From: Verrucomicrobiota bacterium
GTDB lineage: Bacteria > Verrucomicrobiota > Verrucomicrobiia > Methylacidiphilales > JBCCWR01
Direction of reading: 5' to 3'
NCBI GenBank assembly: GCA_039192515.1
Contig: JBCCXA010000024.1
Coordinates: 1-51,046 of the forward strand
Length of the DNA: 51,046 nucleotides
Both the position numbers and the translations under genes were made by a program. The notes beneath the pieces are model-generated. The model saw only the letters and a program-made list of their open reading frames with translations, was not told the origin of the DNA and did not search any database. Shown piece by piece: positions 42,877-51,046 of the stretch. Every line of letters begins with the position of its first letter. Position 1 is the first letter of the stretch.

Positions 42877-43914
42877 ATGCCAAGTTTTATAGATTCTATA
42901 TTTGAGAAATTATCGAAGCATCCCAAGCGCGTTATCTTTTCTGATGGTGCAGATACTCGGGTTATAGAGGCTGCCCAGGAGTATACAAACCGCAAGCTGG
43001 GTCCAGCCATTCTCTTAGGCAATCCTGATAAAATCCAGAGTATGGCTAAAGATTTAGGTGCTTCTCTAAAACGTATTTTGGTTATTGATCCCAAAAATGC
43101 TCAAGATATGCCTTTGTTTGTGAGACGCCTTGAGACGGTGCAGCGCTACAGGGGGATTACGAATCAGGACGCTAGGCAGATTCTTAAAACTCCAAGTTAT
43201 TTTGCATGTATGATGCTACAAAATGGTCAATGTGATGCCTTGGTTGCTGGCACTAGCGAGTATTCGGGAAATATACTGCGGCCTTTATTCCAATTGATCA
43301 AGCCTTTCCCCGGAATCAAAAGTATTTCAAGTTGTATGATCATGCAATTGCACGAAAGTCCGTTTGGTGATGAAGGTCTCTTTTTCTTTGCGGATGCTGG
43401 GGTAATACCCAACCCAAATGTAGAGCAGTTAGCTGATATTGCTTATGAGACAGCCCGTTTAAGACGTCAGCTATCAGGCAAGACGCCACGAGTCGCTATG
43501 TTGTCTTACTCTACCAAAGGTAGTGCTCAAACGCGTGATTCGCAGAAGATCGTTGCGGCTACAGCGTTAGCACAGCAGAAATTTCGCGAAAATAGATTGG
43601 ATGCTTACATCGACGGCGAGCTACAAGTGGATGCTGCTTTATTACCAGAAATTGCAAAATTAAAAGCTCCTGAGAGTCAAGTTGCAGGGAAAGCTGATGT
43701 GTTTGTCTTTCCTGACTTAAATTCAGGAAATATAAGTACTAAATTGATTCAAAGGCTTTCTAAGGCTGAGGCCTATGGGCAAATTATGTTAGGTTTATCT
43801 AAGCCAGCAGCAGAACTATCGCGAGGTGCAGCAACAAGAGATATACTTGGGGTTGCAGCAATCGTTGCTGTTCAGGCTATCGAGTACCGGAAATTGTATC
43901 CAGAGCAAGCCTAG
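42877..43914 (+). CDS. pta: Phosphate acetyltransferase
   Basis: A single-domain phosphotransacetylase of 345 residues, interconverting acetyl-CoA and acetyl-phosphate. PTA_PTB family blocks: VIFSDGADTRVIEAAQEY at the start, PSYFACMMLQNGQCDALVAG, FADAGVIPNPNVEQLADIA, VAMLSYSTKGSAQTRD, and DVFVFPDLNSGNI. No acetate kinase (ackA) gene is in the window. A terminator follows at 44008-44030. A phosphate butyryltransferase cannot be fully excluded, but residue patterns favour Pta. Confidence 0.92.
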   Translation: MPSFIDSIFEKLSKHPKRVIFSDGADTRVIEAAQEYTNRKLGPAILLGNPDKIQSMAKDLGASLKRILVIDPKNAQDMPLFVRRLETVQRYRGITNQDARQILKTPSYFACMMLQNGQCDALVAGTSEYSGNILRPLFQLIKPFPGIKSISSCMIMQLHESPFGDEGLFFFADAGVIPNPNVEQLADIAYETARLRRQLSGKTPRVAMLSYSTKGSAQTRDSQKIVAATALAQQKFRENRLDAYIDGELQVDAALLPEIAKLKAPESQVAGKADVFVFPDLNSGNISTKLIQRLSKAEAYGQIMLGLSKPAAELSRGAATRDILGVAAIVAVQAIEYRKLYPEQA

Positions 43915-44007
43915 AAGTAAGATCATCTCCAGCGACCTACAATCCTTGCTCTGAGGCCTAGTTTGAGTGATGTCGTCTAGTTTACTCAAGTTGTTCTTAA
44001 GATAACT

Positions 44008-44030
44008 GCCTTGTTAAGGCTTTTTGTTTT
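44008..44030 (+). terminator. Intrinsic terminator after pta
   Basis: GCCTT-GTT-AAGGC followed by TTTTTGTTTT, about 95 bases past the pta stop. Short stem, but the T-rich tail is clear. Confidence 0.65.
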
Positions 44031-44061
44031 GATCTGTATTCAATGAGGGCTAGCGTTAGGG

Positions 44062-44853
44062 ATGCGTTTGGTTTTTTTGGGTGATGTGGTTGGTGAGCCC
44101 GGTCGCGAAGCGATTAAGCAAGCGGTTCCCAAATTTATAGATAAGTGGGGTCCAGATTTTATAGTCGTCAATGGAGAGAACGCGGCGGGTGGCAAGGGGA
44201 TTACACCTAAATTAGCTTACGAATTGCTAAGGGCCAAAATAGATGTGATTACTTTAGGTGATCATTGCTGGGATCAACGAGAGATTCAGGGATTTTTTGA
44301 AGAAGAGCCTCGCTTGATTCGGCCTTTTAATTTTCCTGATAATTCTCCTGGTAAGGGGTGGGTTCGAGTTCATGGCAATGGAAAAAAACTTGCTGTTATT
44401 AATGCGCTTGGAAGAACCTTTATGCCTTTTCCCGTGGATAATCCTTTTTCTGGTATTGATGAGTTGCTACTAGAAGTGAAAAAGGAGACACCTTGTGTCT
44501 TGGTTGATTTTCATGCTGAGACGACTTCTGAGAAAATAGCCTTTGGACATCACTGCGACGGTAAAGTAAGTGCTGTCTTAGGAACGCATACTCACGTCCA
44601 GACAGCAGATGAAAAGGTACTTGAAAAAGGTACGGCTTACATCACGGATGTTGGTTTTTGTGGACCGCATGATTCCGTTATTGGTCGGGACAAAAAGGTG
44701 ATTGTCGATCGCTTTCTAACACTTATGCATTCCAGAATGCCAGTGGCAACTAGTGGAAACCAAGCTGACGGTGTTATGCTGGAAATTGATGATGACACCG
44801 GTAAGGCTATAAGTATCCAAAGAATACAGGAGTCTGTCGAAGATGGGCTCTAA
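44062..44853 (+). CDS. ymdB: YmdB-family metallophosphoesterase
   Basis: A 263-residue protein of the TIGR00282/YmdB family of dinuclear-metal phosphoesterases. Motifs: VFLGDVVGEPGREAIK, VVNGENAAGGKGITPK, TLGDHCWDQ, the VDFHAETTSEK block and the VLGTHTHVQTADE block. In Bacillus the enzyme hydrolyses 2',3'-cyclic nucleotides and affects biofilm formation. The usual GNH motif reads GDH here. It is followed by a strong stem-loop and the convergent propeller gene. Substrate not determined. Confidence 0.9.
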   Translation: MRLVFLGDVVGEPGREAIKQAVPKFIDKWGPDFIVVNGENAAGGKGITPKLAYELLRAKIDVITLGDHCWDQREIQGFFEEEPRLIRPFNFPDNSPGKGWVRVHGNGKKLAVINALGRTFMPFPVDNPFSGIDELLLEVKKETPCVLVDFHAETTSEKIAFGHHCDGKVSAVLGTHTHVQTADEKVLEKGTAYITDVGFCGPHDSVIGRDKKVIVDRFLTLMHSRMPVATSGNQADGVMLEIDDDTGKAISIQRIQESVEDGL

Positions 44854-44929
44854 TCTTTATACCCCGTCGCTAGCCGCTGTGGTAATGGATTTCTTAAGAC
44901 TTGATCTTTGCTCGGCAAATGGTAGCAAA

Positions 44930-44960
44930 CCCCACAAGCTGATTTAAGCAACTTGTGGGG
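44930..44960. terminator. Stem-loop between ymdB and the propeller gene
   Basis: CCCCACAAG and CTTGTGGGG form a 9-bp perfect stem with a 13-base loop. It lies midway between two converging genes and may act in both directions, although neither side has a long T-run. Confidence 0.6.
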
Positions 44961-44989
44961 TAATTGATTAGCTGCAAGTAAGTTTTTAT

Positions 44990-47900
44990 TTACTCTGCTA
45001 CAGTCACACTAACATTTTGAATAGTTGCAGTCGTGGGTGTGTTAGCATCCTGTGAAGTGACAGGTAGCCCGACGAAGACACTACCTAACATACTGATGTT
45101 GATAGAGGAGCCAATTTGCGTCCAGGTAACTCCGTCATCGGAACTGTAACTCGAGAAGCTATCTCCTTCGCGAATGATGCGCACCCATTTTGGAGTAACA
45201 GCGGGTATGCTGGTATCATCTGTTTGCTGACCCGTGGTGACACGTCTTTGGAAAGAAAGGGTATTACTCGTTTGCGTAACAACGGTCATGGCATGAGCTG
45301 CATCTGTGTTGAGTGAATCTCTAATCATGACGCCTGCCTTCGCCAATGAGGGCGAAGCGAGTAACGAGGTTACTTCTGCTGTGACAATGACATCTCCAGT
45401 GACTTCTTTGTATACAAAGTGAAATTCGTCATTCGCACCCGAGATATCTTGACCAGCTGCTGTTACAGTGAACACGCGATTAGCATTGTTGAAACCAGTT
45501 GAGCCTGGAAGTGATGGTGCTCCAATGTCTAGGCTATTCCAACCAATACGGTCCCAAGGCGACAAGTAGCTACCGTCAATAACCGTTGGTAATGGATTAA
45601 GTGCATCACTGTTTTTCTCCCATGCGACAGCTACATTGTCTGAAGCCTTGCCTTGTTTATGCAAGATTTCGAAGTAATACCTTTCTCCTGCTATCAAGGG
45701 GAATTCTATGGATTTCTGTTCCCCTAGACCCGTGTATTTATACCATTGATATTGCTTAGTTCGACCTGGAAGCGAAGCCATTAAAGTTTTATTTACTTCG
45801 GTATCATCGGTGCTCAAGTAGAGCTCCGATCTATTGTCACCAGCCAGCCAAAAGGTGTAAGAACCTGATTCCTTTGGATGCAAGTAACCTTGGATACGTT
45901 GCCCGTAAAAGATGCCATACGATGAAAGATCTAAAGCCGCGATCTCATCATAGAGATCAGGTGCTTCCAGCAAAGGAATAGCTTTTGTTTTATTACCCAA
46001 GATATTTTCCCACAGCACTCTTGTGGCTGATCCAGACGCTGCAGGTGTCAAGGGCTGGAGGTATTCACCATCAATCACAGTAATCAATGGGTGTTCTGGA
46101 CTTGTCCATCCCACTTGCATATGATCCTGGCCGATTCCTGCTTTGTGCAGTGCTTCTATGTAATAAAGTTGTCCTGCTTCGAGCGTAAAGGCAGCGGATT
46201 GCTGGGAGGGAAACGTATCCCACTCTTCTTCCCCTGTAGAACCAACAAAGCTGGCGATAATGGTGGCGCCTAGGGGATCGAGTGTGTCACCAGAGCTTGT
46301 CAACTTCAGCTCACAACTTTCGCTACCTGCAATCCAGAACGTATACTCGCCGGTGATTTTAGGTGCGAGATAAGCAGACCATCTGGAGCCGTAATTATCT
46401 TCATCATTATATTGATCGTAGAGGACAGCAAACGAAGGGTAGTAAATGATATTATCGGCTCCCGTTGCCACAGGAATCGTATCGACGGTGGAGCCGAGGA
46501 TATTGTTCCACACCTCTCGCATAATGGCGAAGGCTGAAGGGTTACTGTCTGGATCAAATTGATCTAGAATGGCATCATTATCCCTATCCACATCGAGATA
46601 GTTTGGAATACCATCGCCATCAAGATCAGCCATGCCTTCTTCATTATCCGGTATGGTGTCCCCATCTGAGTCTCCGACACCAAATACGAAAACGGTCCAA
46701 TTAAACGTGGTATTAGCAGATTGAACAGGTGTACCATCATCCGTCACGGTAATTGTTACGCTGTAGGGACTTCCTAAGGATGCATCTGTAGCAATAGTTC
46801 CTGAAATAAGTCCTGTGACCCCATCGATACTAAGTCCACTTGGCAAATTAGAAGCTTCATAAGTCAGGGTTTGATCTAAGTTCGGATCATTCGCTGATAT
46901 TTGTAATGAAGGAGTATCTCCCTCTGAGTTTGCTTGATTGCTAACAGAAAAAATAGATGGAGGTTGATTGGTGGGTGCTCCAGAACCATCAATTTCAATA
47001 GCCGAAATTTTGGCATTGTTAACACTAGCCGTGAAATCAATATCGAGTTGACCATCTGTGACGACGATATCATTGATCTGAACAGCATAGGCAGTAACTG
47101 GACCTACTATATCATTAAGATCTATACCAATTAATGTCGCTTGGGCATTTTCAATGGAGACATCGAAGATACGATGACCAGGTCCATTTTTTGAAGGCTG
47201 GAGAGATGATCCGAAAAAGATTTCGGCAAAATGCAAGGTGACCGCATACGTTCCTGAAGTTACAGCAATACTGTAATCTAAAGTATCACCATAGCGTTCA
47301 CTTTGATAAAGCGGATCTTCGACTGTGTTATTAATTGAGTCAACTGTTGTAGTATAGGTGGTACCTCCTGTGAAGAAAGTGTCAGCTAGCCATATATTAC
47401 CTTGGGTGTCGGTGTATTCCAGTCCTCCGGTGTTGATGCGTATGACATCAGTTGGTGAGTAATTTTCGTCATACTCAAGCACAATTAGGTTGGAAAGCAG
47501 ACTGGTAGCACCCTTTTCATCTATTGTTACAGCGGCGAGGTAGTTAAATCCACCTTCAGGATCTGAGTCTGTCAGCGTGATTGGGATTTCAATTTGACCC
47601 GTTGCACCAAGATTGGCATCGATTTCGTTGATGGCTATGACGCTATTAATCTCATAGGGGTCTGGGTCGTATGAGCCCTCAGCTTGCACAAACATAGCCC
47701 CTTCTACAACTAGAAGTGAAATGTCTGTATTGAATGGCCCAGTGACAGTAACTAACTGGTTTGTTTCACTCACTGTGGCATATGATTCTGAAATCTCACT
47801 AACTGAAATGGTAGGAGTCTCTGGAATGACATTGGTAACTAACACAGTTGAGGCACTTAAGCTGTTTGGTTGGGTCCGATAGAGTTCTACAGTTTGAATT

Positions 47901-50900
47901 TCACCACTGTCATAGACCACAGTAACTGTGCTACCGATCAGTTCGAAGCCAGAAATACTACCTGATTCGCCAGGTCCAGGTGCTTCAGTTCCCTTGATAC
48001 TTGTTGGATCATTGTCGATAGAGAATTTGAATGCCTCACCAGAATCAAAGTCGTTGAAGTTTATCTGTAGCGAGTCAAATCCATCATCATTGTCGACACC
48101 ATTGTGGAAGTCTAGAAGTTGGTGAGATAGGAGTCCTGTCTCACTTGTGCCAGTATCTGCCGTAAACGGCTTGGCTACAACATCTCCTGCAAGACCATCT
48201 GGGTCATAGACCATGTCAGGGAACATACCAGTGGCTAAATTGAAAGTAACCGACGATATTTTCTGACCACCAGTTGAAGTGTTTGTAATAGAAAAGGAAT
48301 CTTTAGAATAAGTGCTGGCGTTGATATTTTTTTTCTTCGGTGCGACATTCACAAGGGCAGATGCATTGGAAACATCTTGGGTAATTTCGATGTAATCATA
48401 GGATACCGCGAATGGAGCTGCTCCTCCAGTAGTTGCAATAATACCTACGGCCATGGCCTTGCTATTATTTTGTACACAGTTGAGAAGCTCTCCTTGCAAT
48501 AGAATGGGACTACCAAGGTATGTTTCTAATCCACTAGAGAGTTCATAGCCCGCTTGCGCCGTTCCCGCAAGAGGATCGACTTTCAAGATTAATTCCATAG
48601 CGGTTTCTGTTAGTAAGCCATTCTCTGTATAGATTGTTTCTGAGAATACGCCAGCATTTTCCACAACTACTTGTATGCCTCCAGCGCCGTTGTTATTGTT
48701 TAGTGCTACTTTGAGGTAATTATCTTGATCTCCATTGCCCATGTAGAAACCGTGTGAGCGGAAACCTGTCGGAGTATTCGAGTTGAAAAATGGACCAGCG
48801 ATAGCCACTTTGATGGTGAATGGTCCAGAGGCAGCACTCACATCCACTCCAAATTGTAGAGCGTTGCGTTGTGTATTAGTAGCACCTAAGGCATCGCCTG
48901 CTCCAACAATAGGATTGGTAACGATTCCAGAGGTTCCACCAATGATCAAATCTGTCTCATCTATTAAACTTTGGTAGTCGGTGACACCATCGGTCATCAA
49001 GCCCGTGAATCCGGTTCCACCGTAACCAAAGCCAGGGTCGTTATTGAGTAGGGTGTAAATGATAGGTAGCTTGGCGGAAAGGCCATTATTTGGGTCACGC
49101 GCATAAGGGTCGGAAGTATCTGGTATGCCGTCATTGTCGTCATCAGTGTCCAGCAGGTCAGAAACAAAGTCTAAGTCTTCGTCGCTTGGAATGCTTGCAG
49201 GGGAACAAGGGTTGGTTCCATTGGCGATTTCGTCCTGATTATTGTAGCCATCTCCATCTTCGTCAAAAGCAGGATCATCTACTCCAAGACAATTGAAAAA
49301 GTCATTGGGTTCAAAAATGGTGATGTTGTTTGATCCATAGGTTGCGGTCCATATCGTTCCCGGAAAAATATCGTTGTCACCTTGAGCAGTGATGTCAAGA
49401 GGCTTCGATCCAAAATTACTTGCAAAGATGCTGTCATTGACCAGAGCATCACCTGTCTCGTTGAATTCAAATTCATAGATGTCTCCAGCAAAGCCTGCCG
49501 CCAGTAAGTGACCTTGCATGCCGCCAGCAAAATTAGTTGCTGTATATTCGACCAGACCATTAGTTGATATAGGGACAGTCCATAGGGCACCATCATCAAC
49601 TCCTGGATTACGATAATCACCTTGCTGAATATCAGCTTCACTCAAGGGCACAGGTGGCCAGTCGGATGGGAGAAGGGCGGGATCTGTCACAAATACTTGG
49701 TCGCCACTGTTGACTCCTAAATGAGTAGCCAGAATTCCTTCGGCTTGAGTATAAATGTAAGCTCCAGCAGGATTCGCGCGTATAGGTGTGGGGTGACCCG
49801 CATAATACCCTTTTCCTGTAATGAAGTGGAGACCATCTTCGTTATTTACTGGCCCGTCACCTCCAGGTCCAGGATCACTTGAGCCTGGTTCACCAATAAG
49901 GTAGTCATTGGAAACTGCTGCAGTGTTTTCTCCTGCCGGATGACCTCCCCATGCACCATTAGGTCCATTATCAACTGAATATAAACGTCCCGACTCTGTA
50001 AGTACCACATCGTAGGGATTACGAAATCCAGAGGCATAAACTTGAACGGGTCCACCTACAACAATTTTTGCCATGTTGAAACCATCATTACCACCCCATG
50101 GATCATTTTCCGGAAGTTGACCTGGTCCTCCTCGAGTTGGGTCATCAAGGGTAGGGATGTCATAAACATAGTTTCTACCACTGTTGGCATCAGTTAAAAT
50201 GGGCATGGCTTCAAGCGCAGTTAGATCAATCTCCAGAATTGCAGCTGCTAGCGCATATTCAATGGCATAGGCAAAGTTTGTTGAGGGAGCTCCTGCATTG
50301 GTATTTCCTCCCTGTGCGAGATACAGTACATGGCGCACAGGATCATAATCCATCCCATTGCAAGCGTGATTCTCCTCCGAACGTGGCAAACCTCTGACGA
50401 TGTCAAGCACATCCCAAGCACTCCCGGTCCATGTCAGTCGGGTAATGACACCACTGTTGGTGTCGAGACCTTGGTCGCCTTTGCCTTGAGCTCCAGCACC
50501 GATCCGAGGGTCACTGGAAGTAACATAAAGAATGGGATTTGCTGACGTTCCCAAAACCAGCAACCCGGTAATTTGCCGTTCCGAAAGGGAATTAGGAGTT
50601 CCATCGTCATCATAATTCGGAATCGATTTGACTAGCGTAATGGTTTCCGTGTTAGTCACGCTGTAATCGTTAGTGCCATTTCTAACAATCGTGTATGCGT
50701 AAATCAGACCATTTTGTTGAGATACATACAGGCGATCATCGGGACCAAACTGTAAGGATGTTGGATTTTTAAGCTTTTCTCCCGCCAGTCCACTGGGAGT
50801 GAAACTAATGGTTTGAGCAACTAATGAAGCAGGTAGCAACATCAGCGATATTATAAAATTCCCTAAAACCAGACGTATCCGGGAAACGATTCTCTTGTTG

Positions 50901-50914
50901 AGCATATTTTTCAT
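44990..50914 (-). CDS. Large secreted propeller / malectin / PA14 multidomain protein
   Basis: A 1974-residue secreted protein. The signal peptide lies near residues 15-33 ([20 protein letters not shown]). An N-terminal region (about 35-540) resembles the PQQ-dependent sugar dehydrogenase/sorbosone-type beta propeller ([20 protein letters not shown]). TSP3-like calcium motifs ([12 protein letters not shown]) occur near 545-610. A lectin-like sandwich follows (about 620-870), then Ig-like parts, a malectin domain (about 1158-1305), a putative Ig/He_PIG domain (about 1318-1408), another DxDGD motif ([20 protein letters not shown]), two PA14 domains (about 1470-1620 and 1625-1780), and a DUF1349-like C-terminal domain. 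Carbohydrate binding is likely. Catalytic residues of the propeller were not checked. Confidence 0.8.
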   Translation of the reverse strand: MKNMLNKRIVSRIRLVLGNFIISLMLLPASLVAQTISFTPSGLAGEKLKNPTSLQFGPDDRLYVSQQNGLIYAYTIVRNGTNDYSVTNTETITLVKSIPNYDDDGTPNSLSERQITGLLVLGTSANPILYVTSSDPRIGAGAQGKGDQGLDTNSGVITRLTWTGSAWDVLDIVRGLPRSEENHACNGMDYDPVRHVLYLAQGGNTNAGAPSTNFAYAIEYALAAAILEIDLTALEAMPILTDANSGRNYVYDIPTLDDPTRGGPGQLPENDPWGGNDGFNMAKIVVGGPVQVYASGFRNPYDVVLTESGRLYSVDNGPNGAWGGHPAGENTAAVSNDYLIGEPGSSDPGPGGDGPVNNEDGLHFITGKGYYAGHPTPIRANPAGAYIYTQAEGILATHLGVNSGDQVFVTDPALLPSDWPPVPLSEADIQQGDYRNPGVDDGALWTVPISTNGLVEYTATNFAGGMQGHLLAAGFAGDIYEFEFNETGDALVNDSIFASNFGSKPLDITAQGDNDIFPGTIWTATYGSNNITIFEPNDFFNCLGVDDPAFDEDGDGYNNQDEIANGTNPCSPASIPSDEDLDFVSDLLDTDDDNDGIPDTSDPYARDPNNGLSAKLPIIYTLLNNDPGFGYGGTGFTGLMTDGVTDYQSLIDETDLIIGGTSGIVTNPIVGAGDALGATNTQRNALQFGVDVSAASGPFTIKVAIAGPFFNSNTPTGFRSHGFYMGNGDQDNYLKVALNNNNGAGGIQVVVENAGVFSETIYTENGLLTETAMELILKVDPLAGTAQAGYELSSGLETYLGSPILLQGELLNCVQNNSKAMAVGIIATTGGAAPFAVSYDYIEITQDVSNASALVNVAPKKKNINASTYSKDSFSITNTSTGGQKISSVTFNLATGMFPDMVYDPDGLAGDVVAKPFTADTGTSETGLLSHQLLDFHNGVDNDDGFDSLQINFNDFDSGEAFKFSIDNDPTSIKGTEAPGPGESGSISGFELIGSTVTVVYDSGEIQTVELYRTQPNSLSASTVLVTNVIPETPTISVSEISESYATVSETNQLVTVTGPFNTDISLLVVEGAMFVQAEGSYDPDPYEINSVIAINEIDANLGATGQIEIPITLTDSDPEGGFNYLAAVTIDEKGATSLLSNLIVLEYDENYSPTDVIRINTGGLEYTDTQGNIWLADTFFTGGTTYTTTVDSINNTVEDPLYQSERYGDTLDYSIAVTSGTYAVTLHFAEIFFGSSLQPSKNGPGHRIFDVSIENAQATLIGIDLNDIVGPVTAYAVQINDIVVTDGQLDIDFTASVNNAKISAIEIDGSGAPTNQPPSIFSVSNQANSEGDTPSLQISANDPNLDQTLTYEASNLPSGLSIDGVTGLISGTIATDASLGSPYSVTITVTDDGTPVQSANTTFNWTVFVFGVGDSDGDTIPDNEEGMADLDGDGIPNYLDVDRDNDAILDQFDPDSNPSAFAIMREVWNNILGSTVDTIPVATGADNIIYYPSFAVLYDQYNDEDNYGSRWSAYLAPKITGEYTFWIAGSESCELKLTSSGDTLDPLGATIIASFVGSTGEEEWDTFPSQQSAAFTLEAGQLYYIEALHKAGIGQDHMQVGWTSPEHPLITVIDGEYLQPLTPAASGSATRVLWENILGNKTKAIPLLEAPDLYDEIAALDLSSYGIFYGQRIQGYLHPKESGSYTFWLAGDNRSELYLSTDDTEVNKTLMASLPGRTKQYQWYKYTGLGEQKSIEFPLIAGERYYFEILHKQGKASDNVAVAWEKNSDALNPLPTVIDGSYLSPWDRIGWNSLDIGAPSLPGSTGFNNANRVFTVTAAGQDISGANDEFHFVYKEVTGDVIVTAEVTSLLASPSLAKAGVMIRDSLNTDAAHAMTVVTQTSNTLSFQRRVTTGQQTDDTSIPAVTPKWVRIIREGDSFSSYSSDDGVTWTQIGSSINISMLGSVFVGLPVTSQDANTPTTATIQNVSVTVAE

Positions 50915-51046
50915 AATGATAGATCAGCTATAATTTTTTATTTGGTAAAATGACTATTTATTTATCCAAAATTTAATGAAGGCTCTTGGACTAATTCGTT
51001 AATCAAAGTTATCTTCTAATAAATTTCAGCGCGGAGATTATTTAAA

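Overview
The window looks like chromosomal DNA of a Verrucomicrobiota bacterium, possibly a marine member. This is inferred from gene content and not proven. Markers are a menaquinone gene of the futalosine route (mqnC), a TIGR03790-family protein, a GldA/GldF/GldG-like ABC operon ending in a DUF4340 gene, and very large secreted proteins with thrombospondin type 3 calcium repeats, PA14 and malectin domains and a 'YQVEASPTPFGPWTPVG'-type ending. Many starts lack a clear Shine-Dalgarno sequence. No insertion sequence, phage gene or CRISPR array was seen.

Layout. 0.2-9.5 kb: a small lipoprotein, a double TonB-C protein, a CBS-ACT protein and an AIM24 protein set among three copies of a dispersed repeat, then a GYF-domain protein, a degenerate histidine kinase-receiver fusion, a TIGR03790 protein and mqnC. 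9.5-16.4 kb: a receiver-PAS-GGDEF-EAL protein, a WbpP/PelX-like epimerase, an orphan PelG, TrmFO and an Spx/ArsC-like protein. 16.7-21.5 kb: the ABC/GldG/DUF4340 operon. 22-24 kb: sucCD. 24-28.7 kb: an RNA-repair island on the minus strand made of RtcB, an AAA+ ATPase, a slipin (SPFH), two degenerate tRNA-like genes, a structured leader, a terminator and a 37-codon gene, with a divergent LysR regulator. 29.7-33.2 kb: an HDOD protein with a small partner, a carbamoylputrescine amidase-like nitrilase and an unknown membrane protein. 33.3-37.7 kb: a secreted HExxH/vWA/TSP3 protein. 38-41.4 kb: the housekeeping run coaD, DUF177, rpmF, plsX, fabH. 41.4-44.9 kb: rhomboid, rhodanese, pta and ymdB. 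45-50.9 kb: a 1974-residue secreted propeller/malectin/PA14 protein.

Most interesting part. The RtcB-AAA-slipin locus has two odd tRNA-like genes (anticodons CAU and GAU, no encoded CCA, mismatched acceptor stems), a leader with an H-type pseudoknot and long hairpins, stem-loops in each intercistronic gap, and a slipin whose only good start (SD plus ATG) is one base out of frame at an A6 run. A working hypothesis is an RNA-damage response in which RtcB rejoins cleaved tRNAs, the AAA+ and slipin proteins act with it, and the tRNA-like RNAs serve as sensor, decoy or substrate. Second in interest is a PelG and PelX-like pair next to a c-di-GMP enzyme, with no other pel gene in view.
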